A DNA stretch of 64,000 nucleotides from Shinella fusca (GTDB lineage: Bacteria; Pseudomonadota; Alphaproteobacteria; Rhizobiales; Rhizobiaceae). Within the stretch, counting starts at the first letter, position 1; each line of letters opens with the position of its first letter. Both the position numbers and the translations under genes were made by a program. Under the pieces are notes generated by a model that searched no databases, was not told the origin of the DNA, and saw only the letters and a program-made list of their open reading frames with translations. Positions 8,426 through 18,152 of the stretch are shown here, one piece after another. Location: positions 114,408-178,407 of the forward strand of contig NZ_JACHIK010000010.1 of assembly GCF_014203155.1 (NCBI RefSeq), read 5' to 3'.

Positions 8426-9877
8426 TCAGGCCGGCAGGGGCTTGCCCATCTTGGCGGTGCGCAGGCCGTAATAGATCACGCCTGCGATGGCGACGCCGAA
8501 GAACCAGCCGTAGACGCCCCACCACGACGGCATGATGGACGTCAGGCCCGGCAGGATCGAGGAGAAGACGATGCCGATGCCGGCGGCGATCAGCGCGTTG
8601 ACGTGCCAGCCGTTCTCGAAGCGGAACTCACCGTCTTCCCGGTAGAGCGCCTCGACGTTCACCCGGCCTTTGCGGATGAGGTAGTAGTCGACCATCATCA
8701 CGCCGAAGATCGGGCCCATCGTGTTGCCGACCATGTTGACGAAGTGCGCCGCGCCGCCTTCCCACGGGGCGAAGGGGTAGAGCACGAGCGCGATCAGCGC
8801 CGCGATGTAGCCGCCCTTCTTGAAGTCGATGTGCTTGGGGAAGACGTTGGCGAAGTCGAAGGCCGGCGAGACGAAGTTGGCGACGACGTTGATGCCGAGC
8901 GTTGCCACCGCGAAGGTCACCGCGGCAAGCAGCGCCAGGAAGACGCTGTCGAACTTGGCCGAGATCTGGTCGGGGTAGAGCAGCACTTCGCCGTAGACGT
9001 TGTAGGCGGCGATGGTGGTCACGCCGGCGACCAGCGAGAACAGCACGAGGTTGACCGGCAGGCCCCACAGGTTGCCGACCGTCAGCGACCGTTCGCTCGG
9101 GCAATAGCGCGAGAAGTCGCAGAAATTGAGGTAGAGCGCCGAGAAATAGGTGACCCAGATCGCGGCGACCGCCGTGAGCGCGGCGAACGATCCCGGCGTG
9201 CCCGGCACGCCCGCGTCCTTGGTCTTGTCGAGCAGCACGTCCATCGGAATCGTGTGGCTGAAGGAGAAGCCGCCGGACTTGACGACGAGATAGACGGCGA
9301 GAAGCAGCATCATGATCCAGACGGCGGGCCCCGCCCAGTCCTGGAACTTGCGCACCGTCTCCATGCCGTTCTGGATGATCAGGAGCTGCAGGGCCCATAC
9401 GATGATGTAGCAGATGAGCTCCAGCGTCGAATGGCCGAGCATGTGGCTCGACTGGTGGAACTGCAGGATGCTTTCGTTGCGGATGAGCAGCGCGACGATG
9501 GCACCCGAGGCGGCCGCCGTCTGCGCGCCATACCAGAAGCAGGCGACGATGGCGCGCACCAGCGCCGGGAAGTTCGCGCCCCAGATGCCGAAGGAGGCGC
9601 GGGCGAGGACCGGGAAGGGCACGCCCGTGCGCACGCCGGCAAGGCCGACCATGTGCATCAGGGCGAAAATGATCAGCGAGCCGATGCCGATGGCCACGAT
9701 GAAGTTCAGGAAGCTCCCGCAGAACAGGAACAGGCTGGCGGCGAGGTAGTAGCCCCACAGGCTATGCACGTCCGACGTCCAGACGTTGAAGATCGAGAAG
9801 GCCCCCCAGTTGCGCACTTTCGCGGGCGCGAGGTCCTCGTTGTACAGTTGTGGCGATGCATCGAGTGGTAGCGTCAT
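8426..9877 (-). CDS. NCS1-family nucleobase:cation symporter
   Basis: A 483-residue inner-membrane symporter of the NCS1 family (cytosine, uracil, hydantoin or allantoin uptake with H+ or Na+). About twelve hydrophobic helices are present. The N-terminal pattern NEDLAPAKVRNWGAFSIFNVW and the FCDFSRY motif in the middle are family hallmarks. The start at 9877 is preceded by GGGAGGGGACAAGG, an excellent ribosome site; the longer frame to 10033 has none. No purine or pyrimidine catabolic enzyme adjoins it. An amidohydrolase resembling cytosine deaminase lies far away at 62132, so the substrate remains open. Confidence 0.9.
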   Translation of the reverse strand: MTLPLDASPQLYNEDLAPAKVRNWGAFSIFNVWTSDVHSLWGYYLAASLFLFCGSFLNFIVAIGIGSLIIFALMHMVGLAGVRTGVPFPVLARASFGIWGANFPALVRAIVACFWYGAQTAAASGAIVALLIRNESILQFHQSSHMLGHSTLELICYIIVWALQLLIIQNGMETVRKFQDWAGPAVWIMMLLLAVYLVVKSGGFSFSHTIPMDVLLDKTKDAGVPGTPGSFAALTAVAAIWVTYFSALYLNFCDFSRYCPSERSLTVGNLWGLPVNLVLFSLVAGVTTIAAYNVYGEVLLYPDQISAKFDSVFLALLAAVTFAVATLGINVVANFVSPAFDFANVFPKHIDFKKGGYIAALIALVLYPFAPWEGGAAHFVNMVGNTMGPIFGVMMVDYYLIRKGRVNVEALYREDGEFRFENGWHVNALIAAGIGIVFSSILPGLTSIMPSWWGVYGWFFGVAIAGVIYYGLRTAKMGKPLPA

Positions 9878-10883
<1,006 letters not shown>

Positions 10884-10898
10884 GAGAAGGAACGACGG

Positions 10899-10930
10899 GG
10901 CCGGGGACCGCAAGTCTCCGGCCTTTTTGT
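10899..10930 (+). terminator. Intrinsic terminator of the GST gene
   Basis: Stem GGCCGGGGAC (10899-10908) pairs with GTCTCCGGCC (10914-10923) with one G-U pair and loop CGCAA, followed immediately by TTTTT. It lies 16 bases after the GST stop. Confidence 0.85.
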
Positions 10931-10955
10931 TTGGCGTGGGGAGAAGGCGCGGCAC

Positions 10956-10993
10956 AGCAAAATGATTTGTATTGCAATTCAAATCATTTTGCT
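10956..10993 (+). promoter_or_regulatory. 38-bp near-perfect palindrome, likely MarR operator
   Basis: Arms AGCAAAATGATTTG (10956-10969) and CAAATCATTTTGCT (10980-10993) are perfect complements. The centre is T-ATTGCAAT-T, where ATTGCAAT is itself palindromic, so only two positions of 38 break symmetry. It ends 13 bases before the ATG of the MarR gene. Its position and symmetry suggest autoregulation of the marR-FUSC operon. Confidence 0.75.
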
Positions 10994-11006
10994 GTTTAAC
11001 GGCTCC

Positions 11007-11480
11007 ATGAACACGAAACCATCATCGCCCCGCGCCCGCTTCGGCATCCGTTTCTCCCTGCTCGCCCGCCGCTGGCGGCGTGCGCTCGACGAGCGCCTTG
11101 CCGAGGCCGGCCTGTCGGACGCCACCTGGGCGCCGCTGATCCATCTTCAGGAAACCGGCGGCGGCGTGACGCAGAAGGAGCTTGCCGCGCTGGTCGGCAT
11201 CGACGGCTCCAGCCTCGTGCGCCTGCTCGATATCCTCTGCCGGCAGGGGCTGGCCGAGCGGCGCGTCGACGAGAACGACAGCCGTGCCCGGCTGATCTTC
11301 CTCACCGAAGACGGCGAGAAGCGGGTCGCCGCGATCCGCCGGGAGCTGGCCAGGGGCGAGGAGGAGATGCTGGCCGATATTTCGGACGCCGACATCGCGG
11401 CCATGCTGCGGCATTTCGAGAAGATCGAGGAGCGCCTTGCCGCCATGCAGGTGCGCCGCCGCAAGGAGACGTCGAAATGA
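11007..11480 (+). CDS. MarR-family transcriptional regulator (FUSC operon)
   Basis: A 157-residue winged-helix repressor. The helix-turn-helix covers VTQKELAALVGIDGSSLVRLLD, followed by the wing GLAERRVDENDSRARLIFLT, the classic MarR D-x-R-x-R pattern. N- and C-terminal helices would form the dimer interface. The ATG at 11007 lies just behind a 38-bp palindrome that is its probable operator. Its stop overlaps the next ATG by 4 bases, coupling it to the FUSC transporter. MarR proteins of such pairs usually respond to aromatic or phenolic ligands; the ligand here is unknown. Confidence 0.92.
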   Translation: MNTKPSSPRARFGIRFSLLARRWRRALDERLAEAGLSDATWAPLIHLQETGGGVTQKELAALVGIDGSSLVRLLDILCRQGLAERRVDENDSRARLIFLTEDGEKRVAAIRRELARGEEEMLADISDADIAAMLRHFEKIEERLAAMQVRRRKETSK

Positions 11481-12610
11481 GCGCGCAGGGCCCATCGAGC
11501 GCGGCATTTCCCGCCCGGCGGATCGACGCCGCGCGCCACCTGCTGCAGCCGCGGCAGTTCCGCGAAAGCATGGCGCTCTCGGCCCAGCAGGCCTGGCGCA
11601 ATTCGGCGCTTGCCGGGTTGCAGGCGGCCCTCACGGCGCTGGTGGCGCTGCCGCTCGTCCATCTCTCCCCCTGGCCGCATCTCATCGGCTTCGCCTCGCT
11701 GGGGGCGCTCGTCGCCCTGTTCGGCCGCTTCGCGCCGCGCGGCGGGCGAGGCCGCGTCGTGCTGCAATGCGCCTTCTGGCAGGTTGCCGCCGTGCTGGTC
11801 ATGTCGCTGGCGGCGTGGTCGGGACTGCCGGTCGTAGGCCAGCTTCTCCTGCTGGCGCTTTTGTCCGGCCTGTTCTTCTTCGTCGTCGCCACGGGCCGGT
11901 TCGGCCCGCCGGGGGCGCTCATCTTCGTCTTCGCGGCCGGCGCCTCCATGGGACATGCGGCCCCGGGAGCGGAGGTCGCCGAACGCGCGCTCGCCACCGC
12001 CGCCGTCGCGGCATTGGCCTGGCTCATCTGCAGCGCCACGGAAATCTTCCGCCGCAAGGCCGGCGGGGAGGGCGTGCCTGCGCCCGAACCGCTGCGGCCG
12101 GCAAGCCACAGGGCGATTGCCGGCCTGCGCATCGCGCTCGGCTCCCTGGTCGCGGCCCTTGCCGCCCATGCCCTCGGCGCGGCCCATCCCGCCTGGGCGG
12201 TTCTCGGGGCGATGGTCGTCATGCAGGGTCCGCACCTGCACATCAGCATGAACCGGGCCCTCCAGCGCACGCTCGGCACGGCGATCGGCGCCGTCCTCGT
12301 CTGGCTGATCCTGCAGCAGGCGCCCTCGCTCTTTACGGTGATCGCGCTGCTCGCCGGCCTGCAATTCGCCACCGAGATGATCATCGGCGCCAACTATGCG
12401 CTGGGGCAGATCCTCGTGACGCCGATGGCGCTGCTCATGAGCTACCTTGCCGCGCCCCACGCCGCCGGGCTGGCGATGGTGCCGGAACGCGTGCTCGACA
12501 CGCTCCTCGGCGCGGCCATCGGCATTGCGCTTGCCGTCGTCTGCTCGAGCCTCGACGACCGCCGCCATCTTGCCGGGCACCAGATGCGCCGCGCCGCCGG
12601 CACGGGCTGA
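11477..12610 (+). CDS. FUSC-family inner membrane protein (aromatic acid or fusaric acid efflux type)
   Basis: A 377-residue membrane protein with two blocks of hydrophobic helices (about 40-180 and 215-360), the half-repeat layout of the FUSC/YccS group. The second block has the conserved-looking HPAWAVLGAMVVMQGPHLHISMNRALQRTLGTAIGAVL stretch when read across. It is shorter than AaeB-type efflux pumps (about 650 residues) and lacks a large cytoplasmic domain. It is coupled to the MarR gene by ATGA and ends in a strong terminator, giving a two-gene operon. Function as an exporter is inferred from the family. Confidence 0.85.
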   Translation: MSAQGPSSAAFPARRIDAARHLLQPRQFRESMALSAQQAWRNSALAGLQAALTALVALPLVHLSPWPHLIGFASLGALVALFGRFAPRGGRGRVVLQCAFWQVAAVLVMSLAAWSGLPVVGQLLLLALLSGLFFFVVATGRFGPPGALIFVFAAGASMGHAAPGAEVAERALATAAVAALAWLICSATEIFRRKAGGEGVPAPEPLRPASHRAIAGLRIALGSLVAALAAHALGAAHPAWAVLGAMVVMQGPHLHISMNRALQRTLGTAIGAVLVWLILQQAPSLFTVIALLAGLQFATEMIIGANYALGQILVTPMALLMSYLAAPHAAGLAMVPERVLDTLLGAAIGIALAVVCSSLDDRRHLAGHQMRRAAGTG

Positions 12611-12643
12611 GCCGCCGTTATCCTCCCAGTAACCGATGAACGA

Positions 12644-12678
12644 AACCGGGCCGGCGCATATTGCGCGGCCCGGTTTTG
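12644..12678 (+). terminator. Intrinsic terminator of the marR-FUSC operon
   Basis: Outer stem AACCGGGCC (12644-12652) with GGCCCGGTT (12667-12675) and inner stem GCGCA/TGCGC, followed by TTTTG. It separates the operon from the next MarR operon. Confidence 0.8.
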
Positions 12679-12698
12679 TGTGCTAAACAACCATATTA

Positions 12699-12710
12699 TT
12701 AGGGCGCTAA
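12699..12710 (+). promoter_or_regulatory. SlyA/MarR-like operator before the emr operon
   Basis: TTAGGGCGCTAA keeps the TTAG...CTAA symmetry of SlyA/MarR boxes, inside a larger ATTATTAG/CTAATGATAAT symmetry. A -10-like GATAAT (12712-12717) sits 8 bases before the ATG at 12725, so the box would overlap the promoter. Confidence 0.5.
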
Positions 12711-12724
12711 TGATAATCGCATCT

Positions 12725-13186
12725 ATGAGTTCCACACAGTCTCTCTCCCTCCTCGCCGATATCGGCCGCTTGGTACGCAAGCGCTTCGAGCAACGGGCCC
12801 AGAGCCTCGGCCTGACGCGCGTGCAATGGCGCACGCTCGCCTACCTGTCGAAGAACGAGGGCATTCATCAGGGCGGGCTGGCGGAGCTCCTGGAAATCGA
12901 GCCGATCACGCTGGTGCGCGTTCTCGACAAGCTCGGCGAGCGCGGCTTCGTCGAGCGCCGGCGCCATCCGACCGACCGGCGCATCTGGCTTCTCTACCTG
13001 CGCGAAGAGGTGCGCCCGCTCCTCGACGAGATTCACGCCCTGGCCGATGCGACGCGCGCCGAGGCGTTGAAGGACATTGCGGACGAACGGCTGGAAGAAA
13101 CCTTCACCGTCCTTTCCGAGATCAAGAACAACCTCGTGCTGGCGTGCGAGGCCCCCATTGCCGAACAAGAGCGAAAGCATGACTGA
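12725..13186 (+). CDS. MarR-family transcriptional regulator (emr operon)
   Basis: A 153-residue winged-helix protein. LGLTRVQWRTLAYLSKNEG leads to the recognition helix LLEIEPITLVRVLDKLGERG and the wing VERRRHPTDRRIWLLYL. It is of the SlyA-like subtype that controls multidrug efflux. The start at 12725 (MSSTQS) was chosen over GTG 12680. No Shine-Dalgarno sequence is visible, and a GATAAT box just upstream leaves room for a leaderless message. The stop overlaps the emrA-like ATG by 8 bases, so the regulator and the pump are one operon. Confidence 0.92.
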   Translation: MSSTQSLSLLADIGRLVRKRFEQRAQSLGLTRVQWRTLAYLSKNEGIHQGGLAELLEIEPITLVRVLDKLGERGFVERRRHPTDRRIWLLYLREEVRPLLDEIHALADATRAEALKDIADERLEETFTVLSEIKNNLVLACEAPIAEQERKHD

Positions 13187-14399
13187 CAAACCCAATTTCC
13201 GTGTCATTTCCGATGATGAGAACGCTGCCGACGAGAGCGAAGCCCTCGATTTGCAGGAGACCGTTGCCGAGGCCCCGTCCCCGGTTTCCGCCGCCGCTGC
13301 CGCCGAAGCGACACCCGTTGCCGTCCGGCCGCGCCGCCGGCGCCCGCTTGCGCGCCCGGTGCTCTTCGCCCTCCTGCCCGTCGCCCTCGTCGTCGGCGGC
13401 TACTATTACGTCACCGGCGGGCAGGTCATGTCGACCGACAACGCCTATATCCAGGCGGACATGGTGGGCATCGCCACGGACGTCTCCGGCATCGTCGAGC
13501 GCATCGACGTGCACGAGAACGAGACGATCAAGGCCGGGCAGGAGCTCTTCAGCCTGCGGCCCGATGCGTTCCGGATCAAGCTCGACGGCGCCAAGGCCCA
13601 GCTCGGCATCCAGCGCAACCAGATCGAGAACCTGAAGGCGAGCTACCGCCAGTCGCTGGCCGAGATCACCCAGGCCGAGGCGGACCTGCCCTATTACCAG
13701 GCGCAGTTCGACCGCCAGCAGAACCTCGTGACGAACGGCGGGGCGGCCCGCTCGGCCTATGACGAGGCCAAGCACAACCTCGATGCCGCACGGCAGAAGG
13801 TGGCGGTCAGCAAGGCGGAAGCGGCGGCGACCCTCGCCCAGCTCGGCGGCGACGCCGACCAGCCGGTCGAGCAGAACCCGCTCTATCTCCAGGCGAAGTC
13901 CGATGTCGACAATGCCGAGCGCGAACTCGACCACACCGTCGTGCGCGCGCCCTTCGACGGCGTCGTGACCAATGTCAGCGCCCTGCAGGTCGGCTCCTAC
14001 CTCCAGGCCTCGCAGCAGGCCTTCTCGCTGGTCTCGACCCATCACCTGTGGATCGCCGCGAGCCCCAAGGAGACCGAGCTGACCTACGTCAAGCCCGGCC
14101 AGGAGGCGACCATCTCCGTCGATGCCTATCCGGGTGTCACCTGGAAGGGCAAGGTCGAGAGCATCAGCCCTGCCTCCGGCTCGTCCTTCTCGCTGCTGCC
14201 GGCGCAGAACACCACCGGCAACTGGGTCAAGGTCGTCCAGCGCATTCCCATGCGCGTCAGCATCGAGGAGAGCGCGGACAAGCCGCCGCTGCGCGTCGGC
14301 ATGAGCACCGTCGTCGATGTCGAGACCGGCCACGCCCGCGGCCTGCCGGATTCCCTCCAGTCCCTCCTGGACCGTTTCACCGGCAAGACCCATGGCTAG
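13179..14399 (+). CDS. EmrA/HlyD-family membrane fusion protein of a multidrug efflux pump
   Basis: A 406-residue adaptor with a long low-complexity cytoplasmic N-terminus (1-48, ending RPRRRRPLARP) and one transmembrane helix (about 53-72). The periplasmic part has the family entry VMSTDNAYIQADMVGIATDVSG, a lipoyl half-motif (VHENETIKAGQELF), a coiled-coil hairpin (about 140-240), the second lipoyl half (VVRAPFDGVVTNV) and a beta-barrel. It would bridge the DHA2 transporter encoded next, with which it overlaps by 8 bases, to an outer-membrane channel not encoded here. Confidence 0.92.
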   Translation: MTDKPNFRVISDDENAADESEALDLQETVAEAPSPVSAAAAAEATPVAVRPRRRRPLARPVLFALLPVALVVGGYYYVTGGQVMSTDNAYIQADMVGIATDVSGIVERIDVHENETIKAGQELFSLRPDAFRIKLDGAKAQLGIQRNQIENLKASYRQSLAEITQAEADLPYYQAQFDRQQNLVTNGGAARSAYDEAKHNLDAARQKVAVSKAEAAATLAQLGGDADQPVEQNPLYLQAKSDVDNAERELDHTVVRAPFDGVVTNVSALQVGSYLQASQQAFSLVSTHHLWIAASPKETELTYVKPGQEATISVDAYPGVTWKGKVESISPASGSSFSLLPAQNTTGNWVKVVQRIPMRVSIEESADKPPLRVGMSTVVDVETGHARGLPDSLQSLLDRFTGKTHG

Positions 14400-15933
14400 T
14401 TCCGCCGCTTCCCCGGCGGTGACGGTCGCCAATCGCGGCGCCATCACCGCCTGCGTCATCCTTGCCGTCATCATGCAGGCGCTGGACACGACCATCGCCA
14501 ATGTCGCGCTGCCCTATATCCAGGGCAGCGTTTCCGCCTCGGCGGACCAGATCAACTGGGTCCTGACCTCCTATATCGTGGCGGCCGCGATCATGACGCC
14601 GCCGTCGGGCTTCCTTGCGGCGAAGTTCGGCCGCAAGCGCGTGCTGCTGGCGGCGATCGCCGGCTTCGTCGGCGCGTCGGTCCTCTGCGGGCTTGCGCAG
14701 TCGCTGAACCAGATCGTCGCCTTCCGCCTCTTGCAGGGCCTGTTCGGCGCCTCGCTCGTGCCGCTGTCGCAGAGCATTCTCCTCGACATCTACACCGTCG
14801 AGGAGCGCGGCTCGGCCATGGCGCTGTTCGGCGTCTCGGTCATGGTCGGCCCGGTCCTCGGGCCGGTGCTCGGCGGCTGGCTGACGGACAACATAAGCTG
14901 GCGCTGGGTCTTCTACATCAACGTGCCGATCGGCGCGCTCGCCTTCATGGGCATCGTCGTCTTCGTCGGCGAGACCAAGCGGGATGCGCTGGCCAAGCTC
15001 GACTGGTTCGGCTTCGCCCTGATGAGCCTGTTCATCGCCGCGCTCCAGCTCTTCCTCGACCGCGGCGAGCAGCTCGACTGGTTCTCCTCCGGCGAGATCA
15101 TGATCGAGGCGATCGTCTGCGCCGCGGCCTTCTATCTCCTGCTGGTGCACACGCTGACGAGCGAGAAGTCCTTCGTCAATCCAAGGCTCTTCCTCGACCA
15201 GAACTTCACGATCAGCATGATCTTCATCTTCGTGATCGGCATCACCTACCTTGCCTCGCTGGCGCTGATGACGCCCTATCTGCAGACCCTGATGGGCTAT
15301 CCGGTGATCACGGCGGGCATCGTCATGGGCCCGCGCGGCCTCGGCACGATGCTGTGCATGTTCATCGTCGGGCGGCTGATCGGCAAGGTGGATTCCCGCT
15401 GGCTGCTGGCGCTCGGCCTCGGGCTCACCGCCTGGGCGATGTACGACATGACGAGCTGGACGCCGGACATCTCGCAATGGACGATCGTCTCGGTCGGCTT
15501 CATCCAGGGCGCCGGGCTCGGCTTCCTCTTCGTGCCGCTGACGACGATGGCCTTCTCGACCCTTCCCGCCCACATGCGCGGGGACGGCACCGGCCTCTAC
15601 AACCTCTCGCGCAACATCGGCTCGTCCGTCGGCATCTCCGTGGTGACGGCGCTGATCGTCGAGAACACGCAGAGCAACCACGAGTCCATCGCCGCCTATG
15701 TGACGCCGTTCAACCGCGCCTTCGACGCGGTGGCGGCGCAGGGCCTCAGCCCGCTGACGGCGGCCGGACGCGCCGCGCTCAACGACGTCATCACGCTGCA
15801 ATCGACGATCATCGCCTATATGGACGATTTCAAGCTGCTGATGCTGATGTCGCTTGCCGTCATGCCGCTCGTCCTTCTCTTGAAGAAGCCGCAGGCGGCA
15901 CCGGCGATGGACCACAGCGCCGTCATGGAGTGA
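14392..15933 (+). CDS. EmrB/QacA-type (DHA2) multidrug MFS transporter
   Basis: A 513-residue proton-driven exporter with 14 predicted membrane helices. Family motifs are visible: LDTTIANVALPYI at helix 1, the loop motif GFLAAKFGRKRVLL, and motif C VMVGPVLGPVLGGWLTD. It forms an EmrA-EmrB type pump with the preceding gene and is the last gene of a marR-emrA-emrB operon. The next gene is convergent. Substrates are probably hydrophobic drugs or uncouplers, inferred from the family only. Confidence 0.93.
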   Translation: MASSAASPAVTVANRGAITACVILAVIMQALDTTIANVALPYIQGSVSASADQINWVLTSYIVAAAIMTPPSGFLAAKFGRKRVLLAAIAGFVGASVLCGLAQSLNQIVAFRLLQGLFGASLVPLSQSILLDIYTVEERGSAMALFGVSVMVGPVLGPVLGGWLTDNISWRWVFYINVPIGALAFMGIVVFVGETKRDALAKLDWFGFALMSLFIAALQLFLDRGEQLDWFSSGEIMIEAIVCAAAFYLLLVHTLTSEKSFVNPRLFLDQNFTISMIFIFVIGITYLASLALMTPYLQTLMGYPVITAGIVMGPRGLGTMLCMFIVGRLIGKVDSRWLLALGLGLTAWAMYDMTSWTPDISQWTIVSVGFIQGAGLGFLFVPLTTMAFSTLPAHMRGDGTGLYNLSRNIGSSVGISVVTALIVENTQSNHESIAAYVTPFNRAFDAVAAQGLSPLTAAGRAALNDVITLQSTIIAYMDDFKLLMLMSLAVMPLVLLLKKPQAAPAMDHSAVME

Positions 15934-15940
15934 CGCAGCG

Positions 15941-17428
15941 TCACTCCATGATCGGCGGGATCTCCGTCTCGCGGCCGCGCAGCGGCTTTTCCGGCATGAG
16001 CTGGAAGAGCACGAGCGCCACCGCCGTCGAGGCGGCGCAGGCGATGAAGATATAGGTGAAGGCCGTTGCCGAGGCGGCGCTGGCCCCGACGGCCGCCGCC
16101 GCCAGGTGCTCGCCGCCGAGCGGCAGGCCGTTGCCAAGCGCGATGGCGCCGAGCAGCGCCACGCTGAGGGCGCCGCCGAGCGAGCGCAGGAAGGTGAGCG
16201 CGCCGGTGGCGACGCCGAGATGGGCCTGGTCCACCGCGTTCTGCACCGAGACGGTGGCGACCGGGAACGTCATGCCCGAGCCGAAGCCGGTGCCGAAGAT
16301 CAGGAGCTCCAGCGAGAACAGCGACGTCCGCCCCGAAAGGAAGGCCAGCGCGATCAGGCAAAGCACGCTGAAGAGGCCGCCGGCGACGGCGAGCCGCTTG
16401 TAGTGGGTGACATGCGGGATCGTCCGCCCGCTGGTCGTCGCGCCGAACACGGTGCCGAGCAGCAGGCCGAGCATGACGAAGCCGGAACTGCCGGCCGTAA
16501 GCCCGTGGAACGCTTGCCCGTAGACCGGGATATAGACCGAGAGGCCGATACCGGCCGTCTGCCCCATGAACATGGCGAGCGTACCGTAGCGCACGATGGG
16601 ATTGCCGAGCACTTCCAGCGAGATCAGCGGCTCGTCGGCGTGGCGCAGGCGGAAGGCGAAGAGAAGCCAGAAGACGGCCGAGCAGCCGAGCAGGCCGAGA
16701 ATGGCGGGCGACAGCCAGTCGTATCGGCTGCCGCCCCAGTTGAGGGCGAGCAGCAGGAGCGCGGTGGCGGTCACCAGCAGGGCCGCGCCCGCGCCGTCGA
16801 TGCTGTGCGAGCGCGCGACGGCCGGCAGCTTCTTCAGCGGGTTGTTGATGATCGCCAGCGCCGCAAGCCCCAGCGGGATGTTGATCCAGAAGATCAGCGA
16901 CCAGTGGAGATGCTCGGCGAAGGTGCCGCCCAGTAGCGGCCCGGCGACGCTCGCCACGGCCCAGGTGCCGGAGATCCACGCGGCATAGCGCGCCCGCTCG
17001 CGCGGCGGCACGAGGTCGCCGATCACCGTCTGCGAGAGCGCGAACAGCCCGCCGCCGCCGAGGCCCTGCACCGCGCGGCCGATGATGAGCGTCAGCATGT
17101 TGGGCGCGAGCGCGCTCACCAGCGAGCCGGCGAGGAAGATGATGATGGCCGCGAAGATGGTCGAGCGGCGGCCGTAGACGTCGGATATCTTGCCGTAGAG
17201 CGGCGCCATCGCCGTCGCGGTCAGGAGATAGCCCGTCACGACCCAGGGCAGGTAGTCGGCATGGCCGAGCGCCTTGCCGATGGTCGGCATGGCGGGCGCC
17301 ACGATGGTCTGGTCGAGCGCGGCCAGCAGCATGGACAGGAGAACGCCGCCTATGATGACGTTCTTTTCCGGGTCCGACAGGGCGAAGGCCGTCGCCGCGG
17401 GTCCGTTCGCACGGGGTGTCTCATCCAT
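15941..17428 (-). CDS. DHA2-type MFS multidrug transporter
   Basis: A 495-residue 14-helix major facilitator. It shows LAALDQTIVAPAMPTI at helix 1, PLYGKISDVYGRRSTI as the 2-3 loop motif and SVAGPLLGGTFAEHLHWSLIFWINIPLG as motif C context. It lacks a fused adaptor or neighbouring membrane fusion gene, so it resembles stand-alone QacA or MDR pumps. The ATG at 17428 was chosen over an N-terminal extension to 17500. Just upstream, TTGCGCA is repeated in tandem (17452-17465), forming the 13-bp palindrome TGCGCATTGCGCA, a possible operator for an unlinked regulator. Confidence 0.92.
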   Translation of the reverse strand: MDETPRANGPAATAFALSDPEKNVIIGGVLLSMLLAALDQTIVAPAMPTIGKALGHADYLPWVVTGYLLTATAMAPLYGKISDVYGRRSTIFAAIIIFLAGSLVSALAPNMLTLIIGRAVQGLGGGGLFALSQTVIGDLVPPRERARYAAWISGTWAVASVAGPLLGGTFAEHLHWSLIFWINIPLGLAALAIINNPLKKLPAVARSHSIDGAGAALLVTATALLLLALNWGGSRYDWLSPAILGLLGCSAVFWLLFAFRLRHADEPLISLEVLGNPIVRYGTLAMFMGQTAGIGLSVYIPVYGQAFHGLTAGSSGFVMLGLLLGTVFGATTSGRTIPHVTHYKRLAVAGGLFSVLCLIALAFLSGRTSLFSLELLIFGTGFGSGMTFPVATVSVQNAVDQAHLGVATGALTFLRSLGGALSVALLGAIALGNGLPLGGEHLAAAAVGASAASATAFTYIFIACAASTAVALVLFQLMPEKPLRGRETEIPPIME

Positions 17429-17584
17429 TCGCTTGGGTCCGATTGCAGGTGTTGCGCATTGCGCACAGGAGGTGAGATGGGCAGGTATCAAGATAATCAA
17501 CCCGCGTCACGCCTCTTTTCTGCCCGCCAGGCAGGCTCGCGCCCCCGTAACGGGGAATTGTCCGTTTACAGGGCTTTCCAATAC

Positions 17585-17601
17585 GGATATCGTTTATCCT
17601 T
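17585..17601 (+). promoter_or_regulatory. Shared inverted repeat upstream of the Rrf2 gene
   Basis: GGATATCGTTTATCC (17585-17599), extended to TATCCTT, with arms GGATA/TATCC and a 5-base centre. Fourteen of 15 bases equal the site at 18651-18665 upstream of the AhpD-like gene. It ends 19 bases before the Rrf2 ATG, which suggests autorepression. Confidence 0.7.
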
Positions 17602-17620
17602 ATTGGATGGGCAAGGTTGA

Positions 17621-18109
17621 ATGATCCTCAAGAGCCAAGTCGAATGGGCGCTGCACTGTTGCGCCATTCTTGCCGGACTTCCGGACGGCCGCTACCTTTC
17701 CACCAAGGCGCTTGCCGAGTTCCACGGGCTGCCGAAGGAATACCTCTCCAAGGCGCTGCAGAGCCTTTCGCAGGCGCGGCTGGTGGATTCGACGCTGGGG
17801 CCGAGCGGCGGCTACCGGCTGTCGCGCCCGCCGGCCGAGATCACCTTCCTCGACGTGGTCGAGGCGGTGGAGGGCAAGGAGCGCTCCTTCGTCTGCAACA
17901 ACATCCGCGCCAACAATCCGTGCCGGCCGGAAGGCTATTGCGATGCGGGCCCCTGCGCCATCGCCCGCATCATGTGGGATGCGGACGAAGCATGGCGGGC
18001 GAGCCTGCGCGCCGTCACGCTCGCCATGCTCGTGCAAAGCCTGGAGAAGGACGTCCCGCCGGCGCTCTGGCGGGAGAGCTTCGAATGGGTGATGAAGCGG
18101 GTCGGCTGA
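17621..18109 (+). CDS. Rrf2-family transcriptional regulator with four-cysteine cluster
   Basis: A 162-residue Rrf2 regulator. The winged helix-turn-helix (about 1-70) includes LSTKALAEFHGLPKEYLSKALQSL and the wing LGPSGGYRLSRPPAEITFLDVV. After it comes a cysteine array, C92-x8-C101-x5-C107-x4-C112, longer than the three-cysteine set of IscR/NsrR, so an Fe-S cluster or thiol sensing is likely but unproven. The same DNA motif lies before this gene and, twice, before the convergent AhpD-like gene, which is its likely target. Confidence 0.9.
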   Translation: MILKSQVEWALHCCAILAGLPDGRYLSTKALAEFHGLPKEYLSKALQSLSQARLVDSTLGPSGGYRLSRPPAEITFLDVVEAVEGKERSFVCNNIRANNPCRPEGYCDAGPCAIARIMWDADEAWRASLRAVTLAMLVQSLEKDVPPALWRESFEWVMKRVG

Positions 18110-18152
18110 GCCGCCGACCCGGCTGCCCGCTATTTTCGGGCGGCGGCGGGTC

